IMG/VR virus record: IMGVR_UViG_3300008266_000389
Coordinates: 1 to 42,947 of that record
Direction: 5' to 3' (one strand)
From: a virus
Length of the DNA: 42,947 nucleotides
Below the pieces are notes generated by a model that saw only the letters and a program-made list of their open reading frames with translations, had not been told where the DNA came from and did no database searches. Each line of letters opens with the position of its first letter. The first letter of the stretch is position 1. Shown one piece after another: positions 25,862 through 34,900 of this stretch. The translations under genes were made by a program, and so were the position numbers.

Positions 25862-26725
25862 ATGGCATACATTAATAGAGATTTTCCTAGTTTTTCAGAA
25901 AACCTTAGATACGGTTATCCTCAGCTTCAAGCCCCTGGATATAGAAGATTAGATCAAGATGGTGTAGAGGAAGTATATTCTGGCAATCTAAGCTATCTAG
26001 ATTTCATTGGTTTAGTTAAAAAACTTTGGGAAGAAAGCTATCCAGCAATACCAATATTGCCACTAAGTGTAAATAGAGAAACTTCTGTAACTTATAAAGA
26101 TAATGGTGGAACCGACGTTACTTCTGGAGATCTCTCTTCTGCCCCGTCTTCAACCTATGTTGGCCTAGATGAGTTTCCTGCAATTATAGGATATCACTTA
26201 GAGTTAAGAAAGGCTCATACAACAGAGCCAAAGCCAAGAATGAGACAAAATGTGCTATCTAACACAGTGACTATTTATGGCCAACGTTTTCAGAATATTG
26301 TTGGCTTTACTGTAATGTCTAAAGTTGGCACCTTTCAGGGTTCCAATGGAGCAACAACTAGAGATGACCTAGATGCAGCAGTTCTATGTGATCAGGTAAT
26401 TGAGGCATTTGAAGATTTCATGTTGGAATATACATCAATTTTCAAATCCGCCGGAGCATCTGAATTGGTCTATTCTAGGCGTTTGTCTGATTCCGAGATT
26501 AATCGTGAAGGAAAAGACGTTCATAAGAGAACTGTTACATATATGTTAACTACGGAAAAGACTTTTGCAATGTCTAATAGAAGAATTGAGCAGATTGTAG
26601 TTGACGCTAGAACCTGGATGGCATATGAGAAGCAGTTACTTAGAGATCAGTTGGCTACCCCTAATTACGAGGGTACAACTGGGAATATTATCGATCTATT
26701 CCAGACTGCAACTCCTAACGTCTGA
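25862..26725 (+). CDS. Probable tail terminator/tail completion protein
   Basis: The 287-residue protein starts one base after the sheath-like stop, with a GGAG site inside that gene's end. It contains VTIYGQRFQNIVGFTVMSKV and then helices AVLCDQVIEAFEDFMLEYTS and RRIEQIVVDARTWMAYEKQL. A mixed alpha/beta body with these long helices recalls tail terminators that cap sheath and tube before joining the head. The assignment rests mainly on position in the neck/sheath block and is not certain. It could instead be a connector ring protein or a minor tail protein. Confidence 0.5.
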   Translation: MAYINRDFPSFSENLRYGYPQLQAPGYRRLDQDGVEEVYSGNLSYLDFIGLVKKLWEESYPAIPILPLSVNRETSVTYKDNGGTDVTSGDLSSAPSSTYVGLDEFPAIIGYHLELRKAHTTEPKPRMRQNVLSNTVTIYGQRFQNIVGFTVMSKVGTFQGSNGATTRDDLDAAVLCDQVIEAFEDFMLEYTSIFKSAGASELVYSRRLSDSEINREGKDVHKRTVTYMLTTEKTFAMSNRRIEQIVVDARTWMAYEKQLLRDQLATPNYEGTTGNIIDLFQTATPNV

Positions 26726-26784
26726 AATGGTGTATAGAAAAATCCTGCCAGTTTAACTTTGTAGTTGTTTTTATAAGTTATGTG

Positions 26785-26801
26785 TTACTATAACTGAAGA
26801 T
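26785..26801 (+). promoter_or_regulatory. Degenerate promoter-like box before sheath 2
   Basis: In the 112-nt gap before the second sheath gene, TTACTATAACTGAAGAT matches the 15281/18840 17-mer at 12 of 17 positions, counted by eye, including the first seven and last four. A -10-like TATAAC is present. No hairpin was seen in this gap. A weaker call than the exact copies. Confidence 0.35.
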
Positions 26802-26837
26802 TCAAAAAAGTTTATTATTTGGAGGATTGAAACCAAT

Positions 26838-28100
26838 ATGGCTATACCTGGAGTAAAAACATTAATTAGAGATCGCTTCTACAGTGTGTCGCGTCAGGAT
26901 ACACCTGTTGGTCCTAGAATAGTAGCGATAGCACGTCGTAGCACGGCTAACAATACTGGTTCAGTAGCAGATCTTGACGTTGTAAGAGTAACTAACGAGG
27001 CTGATGTAATCACCGCTTTTGGAGATGGATCAGACGCTCACCGTGCATATCTAGAGCTAGTTTTGGCTGGAGCTGGAAGAATTTATATTGTACCACTTCC
27101 TTCTGATACAAAGTGGGACACTGATCCGGATAGCCCTGTATCTACTGGAACTGTAACTAGCGTAAGTTATGGTGGCTCGGTTTTCGACGCTGCCTTTATT
27201 GCAGCAGAAGCTGCTATTCCCGACATTATTATTCCTTGGGGAAGAGGCGCTCACCCAGACGATTGGCAGAGCCCAGCTACGCCTAGCGATGACGCAAAAA
27301 TTGGCTTCGTTGCAGATAATACGTCAACCGTATCAAGCAACTGGGCCTATCAGGTAGCTGCAAAGGTGAAGGATATTTCTGAAAACATCAACCCTTGCAT
27401 CGCAATCATGGGAGTCAAGCCATACGTTTCAACAACAGAAACTATGACTCCTGGTCAAGTTTCTACACATTTGGCACTGACAAATCTTCCCGACAGAAAT
27501 GCTAGCGCTTCCTTCAAGGAAGTTGGCCCATATGTGGTTGTAGTCGCTGCGGAAATCAAGCCCGTAAACTATCAGTCTGGAACAACAGAGTTTGGTTACG
27601 CTAACGGAGCCGCTCATGTTGCTGGCGCTTTAAGCTTGCTTCCTTCATATAGTTCACTAGTAAATAAGGCTCTCTACAATGTAGAGGCTGTTCGTTATGC
27701 TCCTTCTAGAACTCAGCAGACTGCTCTCGCTACTAAGGGTGTTAATACTGTTGTCATTAACTTTAATAAGATTCCAGTATTCGGAGAAGGTTTAACATTT
27801 GGTTGGGCAACATCAGACTACACCCGTCTCTCAACAAAGAGAATTGTAGACGACGCCACATCAGTTGTAAGACAAGCCTGCCAGAGATTTGTTGGCGAAC
27901 CATCAAACATTCAAACAAGAAATGCGATGGAGACAGCAATCACTTCTGGCTTGAGAGGAATGCAAATTGTAGGAGCCTTGCTTGGTAGTGACTTTACAGT
28001 CTCGTACATACCAAATGAAAACAAGGCGATTGTAGACCTCATTTTAACACCTGCCTTCGAACTCAAAGAGATCGAAGTCAGAGTAGCCATTAATCTATAA
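26838..28100 (+). CDS. Tail sheath protein 2 (canonical)
   Basis: The 420-residue protein has a typical sheath start (MAIPGVKTLIRDRFYSVSRQ, then GPRIVAIARRS), a Rossmann-like middle (HRAYLELVLAGAGRIYIVPL) and the conserved C-terminal domain. That domain includes GVNTVVINFNKIPVFGEGLT, WATSDYTRLSTKRIVDDATS and a final strand (ELKEIEVRVAINL), the extended C-arm used in sheath handshakes. Sheath subunits polymerise around the tube and contract to drive it into the cell. A GGAGG site lies 12 nt upstream, and a promoter-like box precedes it. Codon use is partly host-like, consistent with high expression. It is directly followed by the first tube gene. Confidence 0.9.
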   Translation: MAIPGVKTLIRDRFYSVSRQDTPVGPRIVAIARRSTANNTGSVADLDVVRVTNEADVITAFGDGSDAHRAYLELVLAGAGRIYIVPLPSDTKWDTDPDSPVSTGTVTSVSYGGSVFDAAFIAAEAAIPDIIIPWGRGAHPDDWQSPATPSDDAKIGFVADNTSTVSSNWAYQVAAKVKDISENINPCIAIMGVKPYVSTTETMTPGQVSTHLALTNLPDRNASASFKEVGPYVVVVAAEIKPVNYQSGTTEFGYANGAAHVAGALSLLPSYSSLVNKALYNVEAVRYAPSRTQQTALATKGVNTVVINFNKIPVFGEGLTFGWATSDYTRLSTKRIVDDATSVVRQACQRFVGEPSNIQTRNAMETAITSGLRGMQIVGALLGSDFTVSYIPNENKAIVDLILTPAFELKEIEVRVAINL

Positions 28101-28128
28101 TAATTACCGATTAGGAGGGTAAAACAAA

Positions 28129-28791
28129 ATGGCCGCAGAGGAATATACATCAGTAAATAAGTATCTCAATACTTATACCACATTCTCAGGTGCAGACATT
28201 GTAGCTACATTTGGTGGAGTGGAAATAGGTGCGCTTTCGGGTATCACCTTCTCCGTCACTAGAGAAAAGGCTCCAATCTACACCATGGGATCACCCAATC
28301 CTCGCTCTTTCTCAAGAGGCAAAAGAGGTATAGCTGGTTCATTGATCTTCACAGTATTTGATCGCCCAGCTCTATATAAGATGTTAGATCAGAACTATTC
28401 GCAAAATAGACCAATGGACTTCTACACCAGAAGCCACAATACACTTCCTGGCGACAATGGTCACAGAAGAGGTATTGCTGATGTCAACGAACAGAAGACT
28501 GGCGTTGTAAAAAAGGTTCCTTTCTACGCTGACCAGATTCCACCTTTTGACATTACCGTAACATTTGCCAACGAGTATGGTCAGGCAGCTGTTAGATCAA
28601 TATTCGGCGTAGAACTTCTTAACGAAGGTTCTGGCGCTTCCATGGACGACATTGTCATCGAAGAAACCATGACTTATGTTGCTCGTGAACTTGGTCCTAT
28701 GTACACAATCAGAAATGACACTCTTGTTGATCCAACCAATTTGGTAGGAATAACACCCGAGGGATTGAACACAACAATTATCAGACCCTGA
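28129..28791 (+). CDS. Tail tube protein 1 (probable main tube)
   Basis: The 220-residue protein has the tube signature shared by three neighbouring genes. GADIVATFGG and ITFSVTREKAPIYTMG precede RSFSRGKRGIAGSLIFTVFD, then IPPFDITVTFANEYG and SIFGVELLNEGSGASMDDIV. Tube proteins of myoviruses form hexameric rings under the sheath. It is the shortest and most compact of the three, directly follows the canonical sheath, has a strong TAGGAGG site and is followed by a strong terminator; these support the main, highly expressed tube. Length is near the usual range for XkdM/gp19-like tubes. Confidence 0.88.
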   Translation: MAAEEYTSVNKYLNTYTTFSGADIVATFGGVEIGALSGITFSVTREKAPIYTMGSPNPRSFSRGKRGIAGSLIFTVFDRPALYKMLDQNYSQNRPMDFYTRSHNTLPGDNGHRRGIADVNEQKTGVVKKVPFYADQIPPFDITVTFANEYGQAAVRSIFGVELLNEGSGASMDDIVIEETMTYVARELGPMYTIRNDTLVDPTNLVGITPEGLNTTIIRP

Positions 28792-28813
28792 TAGTCTTTA
28801 GTGTCGTAAGAAT

Positions 28814-28854
28814 AGGTGCATGGGAGTTATCTTCCATGCACTTATTTATTTTTT
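28814..28854 (+). terminator. Strong intrinsic terminator after tube gene 1
   Basis: GTGCATGGGAG (28816-28826) pairs with CTTCCATGCAC (28831-28841), loop TTAT; two outer pairs (28814-28815 with 28842-28843) extend it. A T-rich run (28845-28854) follows at once. It would reduce, not necessarily stop, read-through into tube paralogue 2. Confidence 0.85.
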
Positions 28855-28864
28855 GGAGATTTTA

Positions 28865-29662
28865 ATGGCAGAAATTAAGACATTTACTTTTAGAAAAAGT
28901 AAACAAGAAGAAGCAGTTCAGCAAAGTGGTAATGACCTTTATGACTGGGAAAAATATCTATCAACAATGTCATACTCTGGGGCAGACGCTGTTGCGACAA
29001 TCGTTTTGCCGATTATCGGTCCAGATGGAAATGTTGAGTCTCAAGGCGATTCTATAAATCTAGGAGAGTTACAGACTATATCATATTCTGTCCACAGAGA
29101 AAATTCTCCAGTAAGAACTCTTGGTCACGTTAATGTTCGGGGCTTTATTAAGGGTGGAAGAACTATAGCTGGCAGCCTCATCTTTACAGTATTTAACGAA
29201 TACGCTTTTTATAGAATAAAAGAGTTTAAGCAATATCTGGCAAGAAAAACTGGATACTTTGCCCCTCTAGCGGACATGTTGCCGCCATTTGATATTGTTA
29301 TTACATTTTTCAATGAATACGGTCTCGGTTCAAAAATGAAAATATTTGGAGTAACAATAGTTGACGAAGGCCAAACCCTGTCTGTAGACGACTTAATTAC
29401 AGAGCAGACCTACACTTACATGGCTAGAGGAATACAACCACTAGTAAGAATGCCAAATGACAGCACTGTATCAAGAGATACTTCTTATACAGATGAAATG
29501 AAGGCTAGGGATCAAATTAGTACAAATGTTTTTGGCGATTTGATTATAACGGATCTTGCTCAGCTACAAAGTCAAGCTGAAGAAACAGCTTATTATAATA
29601 CAAAATATAATAAACCCACAGTTCCAGCCCAGGTTATTCAGCCTGGAAGATTGCACCTATAG
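28865..29662 (+). CDS. Tail tube paralogue 2
   Basis: I chose ATG 28865 (MAEIKTFTFRKSKQEE), six bases after a GGAG site; the ATG at 28820 lies inside the terminator hairpin. The 265-residue protein repeats the tube signature: SGADAVATIVLPIIG, ISYSVHRENSPVRTLG, GRTIAGSLIFTVFNEYAFYR, LPPFDIVITFFNEYG and IFGVTIVDEGQTLSVDDLI. Compared with tube 1 it has an extra N-terminal leader and a 60-residue C-terminal tail. It may form a specialised ring, such as tube initiator, neck ring or tip-proximal tube. Expression is expected to be lower because the terminator precedes it. Confidence 0.82.
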   Translation: MAEIKTFTFRKSKQEEAVQQSGNDLYDWEKYLSTMSYSGADAVATIVLPIIGPDGNVESQGDSINLGELQTISYSVHRENSPVRTLGHVNVRGFIKGGRTIAGSLIFTVFNEYAFYRIKEFKQYLARKTGYFAPLADMLPPFDIVITFFNEYGLGSKMKIFGVTIVDEGQTLSVDDLITEQTYTYMARGIQPLVRMPNDSTVSRDTSYTDEMKARDQISTNVFGDLIITDLAQLQSQAEETAYYNTKYNKPTVPAQVIQPGRLHL

Positions 29663-29674
29663 AAAGGTAACGCT

Positions 29675-30676
29675 ATGCCTGCACCAATAGCTCAGGTTTT
29701 TCCTGGGGTATTTTCAAATAACGCTAGAAAAGAATTTAATCCCGTAAACGAAAAGCTTGATTTAACTTGGAGTGGCGGAACTAATACCGATAAAAGATTT
29801 AGTAATTATTATGATTATTATTTCAGCGGAGAAGATATTAGAATCTTTATTGATGGCTTGTTCCATCCTGATGATGAATTAGATATAGCAACTTTTGCTT
29901 TTAATGTGCGCCAGGAAAAGCAACCACTGTATGGTTTCTGGTCATACAATTACGATGCAATAATGTATGGCACCAGAATTATAACTGGAGAAATTGCCCT
30001 ATATACAAGATATCCCAGAAGAATGACAGATCTTTTAGAGAAAGCTGCAATAACGAGATCTGAATTGGCAACAGACAAAAGAGCTCCTGGAAGAATATTG
30101 TCTAATTTAAGAAGTCAGTTAGAAACAGAAGAAGACGAAGCTTTAATGAATAAATATTGGGAAATGGGCCAATTAGATAGAATCACAGAGGACCCTTTTG
30201 CTAAAAACGTTTTAGATTCCGATAAGAATATTTTTAGTGCTCATCCGCCATTTAACTTTGTTATAGTTTACGGTATGGAAGAGGTGGCTTTGTCGCCAAA
30301 AAATCTGTTTCAAACAGATACAAATGATGTAGAATTTAATGGCTCCCTAGATAATTTGTCTAGGACAATGTTGTCAGATGTTAATCAAAGAGTTGTAAAG
30401 TCTACTTCTTTAAGTTCTCCAATGAAAATTGTTGTTCAAGAAGTCAATTTAATTAACATGTCGACAGTCTATGCGCCCGGTGGGCAGCCAGTTGTGGAGA
30501 CATATCAATTTATGGCAAGAGACCATTATTTTACAGAAGTAGATACGACCTTCATAAAGAGAGCATCTGCTGCAAATGTGTCTTCTGGTCCATTGGCTCC
30601 TTTGGCAATTGCGGAGAATTTAAATTATGTAACAAATTGGGGTCAAACGTTAGGTGGTTTAGCCCCTATAATATGA
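29675..30676 (+). CDS. Tail tube paralogue 3 (divergent, extended)
   Basis: The 333-residue protein is the largest and most divergent of the three tube-like genes. Shared elements include FSGEDIRIFIDGLFHPDDEL, FAFNVRQEKQPLYGFWSYNY, GTRIITGEIALYTRYPRRMT and a late HPPFNFVIVYGMEEVALSPK followed by IVVQEVNLINMSTVYAPGGQ. A helical insert of about 60 residues (RSELATDKRAPGRILSNLRS and following) splits the core. This layout fits a specialised tube-end ring, such as baseplate-tube initiator or tube-terminator partner, more than a bulk tube. An AAAGG site precedes the ATG. The next genes are the chaperones. Confidence 0.68.
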   Translation: MPAPIAQVFPGVFSNNARKEFNPVNEKLDLTWSGGTNTDKRFSNYYDYYFSGEDIRIFIDGLFHPDDELDIATFAFNVRQEKQPLYGFWSYNYDAIMYGTRIITGEIALYTRYPRRMTDLLEKAAITRSELATDKRAPGRILSNLRSQLETEEDEALMNKYWEMGQLDRITEDPFAKNVLDSDKNIFSAHPPFNFVIVYGMEEVALSPKNLFQTDTNDVEFNGSLDNLSRTMLSDVNQRVVKSTSLSSPMKIVVQEVNLINMSTVYAPGGQPVVETYQFMARDHYFTEVDTTFIKRASAANVSSGPLAPLAIAENLNYVTNWGQTLGGLAPII

Positions 30677-30679
30677 TTA

Positions 30680-30688
30680 TGATATAAT
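30680..30688 (+). promoter_or_regulatory. Extended -10 promoter-like box TGATATAAT
   Basis: TGATATAAT, identical to 12012-12020, lies in the 39-nt gap before the first chaperone-like gene and ahead of its AAGGAG site. No clear -35 is visible. Confidence 0.55.
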
Positions 30689-30715
30689 GTACAATGATTA
30701 GTTTAAGGAGATATC

Positions 30716-31273
30716 ATGGATAGTAAAAGAAAAGTTGTTTTGCAAAATCTAGAGATTGAAGACACTACAAGCGCTCAAGAAATTAACTTCACATTGACTG
30801 GATCAGATGATCCTAATGCTATTGATGTTGAGCTTGAGGATGATCAGCAATTCCTAGACGACATTGCCGACGACAACGAAGACAAGCAGTATACTGACAT
30901 AGAAGAAGTGCCGGATGAAGAAGAAATTTGGAAAAATGGTCCCAAGGCCGGTCTTGTTAAAGAGTGGAAAAAGCAATATGGCGACATTTATGTAACTTCA
31001 ATTACATACGATAAGCATGTCGTCTGGAGAGTATTAAATAGAGCAGAATATAAGCAGATCGTCAAAAAAATGGAGCAGCTAGTACAATCCGGGCAGCTCT
31101 CTACTGCAGAGGCAAATCTATGGAACGAAGAAACTATAGCAGAATTATGCATGCTTTATCCTAGATTTGATAAAAATAACTCCGTTGGCTTTATGGCCGG
31201 ACTGCCATCATTAATATCCCAAGAAGTACTAGAAGCTTCCGGTTTCGTAGCCCTAGAGGTAAGACAGTTATAA
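30716..31273 (+). CDS. Tail assembly chaperone-like protein 1
   Basis: The 185-residue protein has an acidic, disordered N-terminal 80 residues (DDQQFLDDIADDNEDKQYTD) followed by a helical domain: WKKQYGDIYVTSITYDKHVV, WRVLNRAEYKQIVKKMEQLV, LYPRFD and SLISQEVLEASGF. The same order of elements occurs in the next gene. The slot between tube genes and the tape-measure-position gene is where tail assembly chaperones (lambda gpG/gpT analogues) are found in tailed phages, so that role is inferred. An AAGGAG site and TGATATAAT box precede it. Confidence 0.65.
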   Translation: MDSKRKVVLQNLEIEDTTSAQEINFTLTGSDDPNAIDVELEDDQQFLDDIADDNEDKQYTDIEEVPDEEEIWKNGPKAGLVKEWKKQYGDIYVTSITYDKHVVWRVLNRAEYKQIVKKMEQLVQSGQLSTAEANLWNEETIAELCMLYPRFDKNNSVGFMAGLPSLISQEVLEASGFVALEVRQL

Positions 31274-31274
31274 A

Positions 31275-31904
31275 ATGTTAACAGCTGATATTATTTTTTC
31301 TTTAAAAAATAAATACGGCAACATTTATAGTGTTGATATAAAAAATCAAACTGTTGTTTTTAGAGAATTAACTTTTAAAGAATATGATAAAATTCTTTAT
31401 CTAAAAACGTTAGAAGATATTGACTCCTCTGATATAGAAGACATCATACTCGAATATGCTGTCATATACCCAGAGGGTTTTGACACTATGACAATACCTC
31501 CCGGTATAGTTGCTAATCTCTCTTCGGAAATACTTGATATTTCCGGTTTCTTTAGCGCATCGATTGCTAAAAGAATTCTTGAAGAAAAAAGAGTTGAAGC
31601 AAATGATGTTAAGAATTTAATGAAAGCCTTTGTTTTGGCTACTATAACATCATATGCTCCAGAAGACTTGGAGGATATGACATTTTCTGAATTAGCAGAA
31701 AAAGTAGCTTTATCTGAAAAGATTATTGAGATAAAACAGAATGCCAATGGCATGGAATCTACTGATCTAAAGATTCAGTTAATTGATCCTGAAGAGGAAG
31801 AGCAAAAGAGAAAAATTTCTGCAGCTAGGCATAATCTTTCTAAGAAAGATGGAGAGGCTCAATATGAAGATCCTATCGCTCAAAAGCTGTGGGGTATGAA
31901 ATAG
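31275..31904 (+). CDS. Tail assembly chaperone-like protein 2 (paralogue)
   Basis: The 209-residue protein parallels the preceding one: LKNKYGNIYSVDIKNQTVVF, RELTFKEYDKILYLKTLED, IYPEGFD and LSSEILDISGF align with the upstream elements. It then adds a helical C-terminal extension (ASIAKRILEEKRVEANDVKN, and later EEEEQKRKISAARHNLSKKD). It starts one base after the upstream stop, suggesting translational re-initiation. A longer second chaperone resembles the G/GT relation of lambda, but here the two are separate genes in different frames, each with its own copy of the core. Confidence 0.62.
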   Translation: MLTADIIFSLKNKYGNIYSVDIKNQTVVFRELTFKEYDKILYLKTLEDIDSSDIEDIILEYAVIYPEGFDTMTIPPGIVANLSSEILDISGFFSASIAKRILEEKRVEANDVKNLMKAFVLATITSYAPEDLEDMTFSELAEKVALSEKIIEIKQNANGMESTDLKIQLIDPEEEEQKRKISAARHNLSKKDGEAQYEDPIAQKLWGMK

Positions 31905-31910
31905 GTAGGA
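31904..31910 (+). promoter_or_regulatory. Ribosome site supporting a TTG start
   Basis: GGTAGGA lies seven bases before TTG 31918. A TAG at 31906-31908 closes the frame upstream and the next in-frame ATG is 22 codons downstream, so the TTG is the best-supported start of the giant gene. Confidence 0.6.
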
Positions 31911-31917
31911 AACAAAG

Positions 31918-34900
31918 TTGATTAGAGATCCAGGGCCTATTCATAACTTAGGTTATAGCGTAACATCCAGAGATGTTCCTACAATGATAGACGAAGAAAG
32001 GGGCGATGCCCCTAATTCGTCTTTTATCTCAAAGGCCTTAAATAATCACCCTGTTTTAAGATTTGTATCTACGGCAGCCACTACCATGGCTTCAGCTTTT
32101 GTTTTGTCTAAGATAACAAAACAAGGTGGTCTAAAGCTAGCCAAAACAGTTCAAGACAGAGCGGATAGTGGAGCAAGCAGATTTGCTTCAAATATTGTTA
32201 ATGTATTTCCTAAAATCAGAAGAGAATTCGACGAACTTTCTGGCGTTAGCCGAATGATAGATGGGAATACTCCTGATCAAATAGATCCTTATTCAAGACT
32301 TGTTTTTGAAACCGCAGAAGGTAAATTAACTACCGGCGTCATTAAGCATACAGATAGAGGCTATCACTGGACTGCTGGAGAAATCAGCAAAAGTGGTAAG
32401 GGTATAGAATACGAGACTGCGGGAATATGGGGCTTCCGAGAAGAAGCTCAGTCCCGTTTGGTCTCTATGGCCCGTAGAATGCCCTATGAGCTGCCAGCAA
32501 TGTATGTTGGCCAGAAAGCTATAGTTGATCCAATTTTTGGCGGTAGAGACGATTCTAAGGTCAAATGGTACAATCCTGTAGACGTAGTTACGGACTTCGT
32601 TAAGGACTCTACCATTAACCTAGTTACCATGATGATTCCAATGGAGGTTGGTGGCGCTGCCATTGGCAACGCAAGGTCATCCTTATCTAATTTTAGATAT
32701 TCTATGTCAGACCTAGCTAGGTCTACCGGTACAACTGATTTAAAAACAAGATCTTCAAGGGCATTTGTCAATCTAGCCGACATGTTGTCAGAGGTTGGTC
32801 ATGACCTGGCAGACATAACTCAAAAGGGTTTAAAGGTTTCTGCTCAAACTAGTGGAGCAATTAAAGCTGCAACCACAGAGTATAGTCAGCAAAGAGTTGA
32901 CATTAATGCAATTCTTTCGCGAACAAGAAACTTAAGAGCAAAACAGATCTATGAGGATTCTAAGGGCTCAAAATTAAAAAGAGCTAGAAACGTAGCAACG
33001 CAGTATGCGTTTGGCAATGACGCCAGTGGCAATTCTGGGTATTTAGATTTATTTCCGGGACTAAGAGGTGTTGGAAGTGCCGTAAGGCAGGGTATAAATC
33101 AATTCCGTAAAGTTGGCTACGGCTACGATGTAATAACGAGAGCTATTGATTTTGATGCAGCTGTGCAGAGATATGGCGCAGCTAATCCAAATGCTTTTAG
33201 AACAGAACTAAAGGGAATAGTCGGCAACCTTCAGGCGAACTCCTCTAATAGAATGACGACTATGGCTAGCAAGATTGCTAGAACATTTGGTGGTCCGGCT
33301 GGATCAGATAACTTCTATGCATCAGAGTTTTATAAGGGAATAGAACAAACTGAGTATAAAAAAGTTTTATATAAATCCTTAATGGAAAGAACTGCAACTT
33401 CAGATAGAGATGAGTTTGCAAGAACAATAGCAAAATTTGTTGACGACATTGACGTTAGCAAAACTGCAATGGAGCCCTCTAGAAGAGTAACTATAGGCGA
33501 AACCAAAATACTACTCGATGGAGATGAGCCATTTGATGAAATCATAAATAGATTCAAGGGCACTCTTGCAAAAACTAGGGCCGATGAGTTCGTACAAAAA
33601 GTCGGAAATTCTGATGTACTAAAAGATTCTATTATCGACGCTAACAGACTTTTCACTGGCGCACAATTCCAGGCAGCATTAAAAGGAAAGGCAAACAAAG
33701 CTTATAAGGCATTCCAGGAACAAGGAATGGTTAAGGTAGCTGGAAAAGTCTTAAAAACTAAAAAAGCAGATTTTGAAGATTTCCTAGATTTAGATAATCT
33801 TTCTTACGCACAAAAAGATTTCTTAGTTAAAAGATCAGCTCAAAGATTAGGCATGAGGCTAAAGACAGCTGATGGCAGAGATTTAACAAGAGGAGAATTA
33901 GGGGAGTCTTTAGGTAAGGTCGGCCTTAACATAAAAGATGCCGGTCAATTAAGAAGTTTTCTTGTTAGAGAAAAACAAATAAGTTCGGGAGTTTTTGCTA
34001 GTGGTTTTAACCTTCTTGGATTAAGAAGAATCACTGTTGATGAAGCAAATCAACGCGGAGTTTTTGCAAATGTAGACGATGAGACCAAGCGCGTTATAAA
34101 TCAAATGTCTTCCAGCATGGTAAGGGCTGATCCAACGACAACCGCTGCTAGCGTTTCTGTTCTTCCAGATGTATTTATAACTAAGACTGGTAGTATTTTA
34201 GATGTTTCTGGAATAAGACAGTCTGCAAGAAATGTTGGAAACTTTTTAGCTAACGATTTAAGAATACCAGTTCTTGGATTTAATCCGGCAGATTTGGCGG
34301 CTAAGCAATCTTTTAATGAAATGTCCGGAAGGGCTCCGTTCCAGTTTATTCAAGGTAGAGTTTCTCAGCCATTTTTACAGGGCGCTGATAAGTCGGCTGA
34401 TTTCTATTTGTTCTACAGCGGAGGAAGAACAAAAGGTAATGTTATGGCATTTAATTATAATGTCATGGCCCAGCAATATACTTCTAGGACTTTAGATGGT
34501 ACATTTAGACCTTTAGCTAAGAATAGCTCGCAATTGTTAACGAGGGCAGCAAGAAACGCTGCAGCGGAAAGAGATGCTGAGTCATTAAACTCTTTAAGTT
34601 ATCAAGAAGGTACATTTAGAAGCAGATTCTTTTCTGGCCTATCAAGATTTGGAATGACGCCAGAAAGAGAATTTAGGTTTAGAGAATTTTTTGATATTAA
34701 CTATGATCAGCCAAACTCTGTATTTGGCTTCTTGTCTAGATTCTCTAGAAGAAATATTGATCCAGAAAATCCAAGATTCCTTGCACAAGTGATGACTGGC
34801 AAGGAAATCCCTACCAAAGCTGGTACAGCAAAAAGAAATATAGTAAAAAGCGCTGATGGAACTGTAGAAAAAATTAATGTAATCGATGTTGCCTCTGGCG

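Noticed and set aside
26726-26837. Terminator in the gap before sheath 2
   Set aside because: No stem longer than four pairs with a following T-run was seen; only a degenerate promoter-like box remains.
28820-28864. Upstream ATG extending tube paralogue 2 by 15 hydrophobic residues
   Set aside because: The ATG lies in the terminator stem; a good GGAG site lies six bases before ATG 28865, where the paralogue-like sequence begins.
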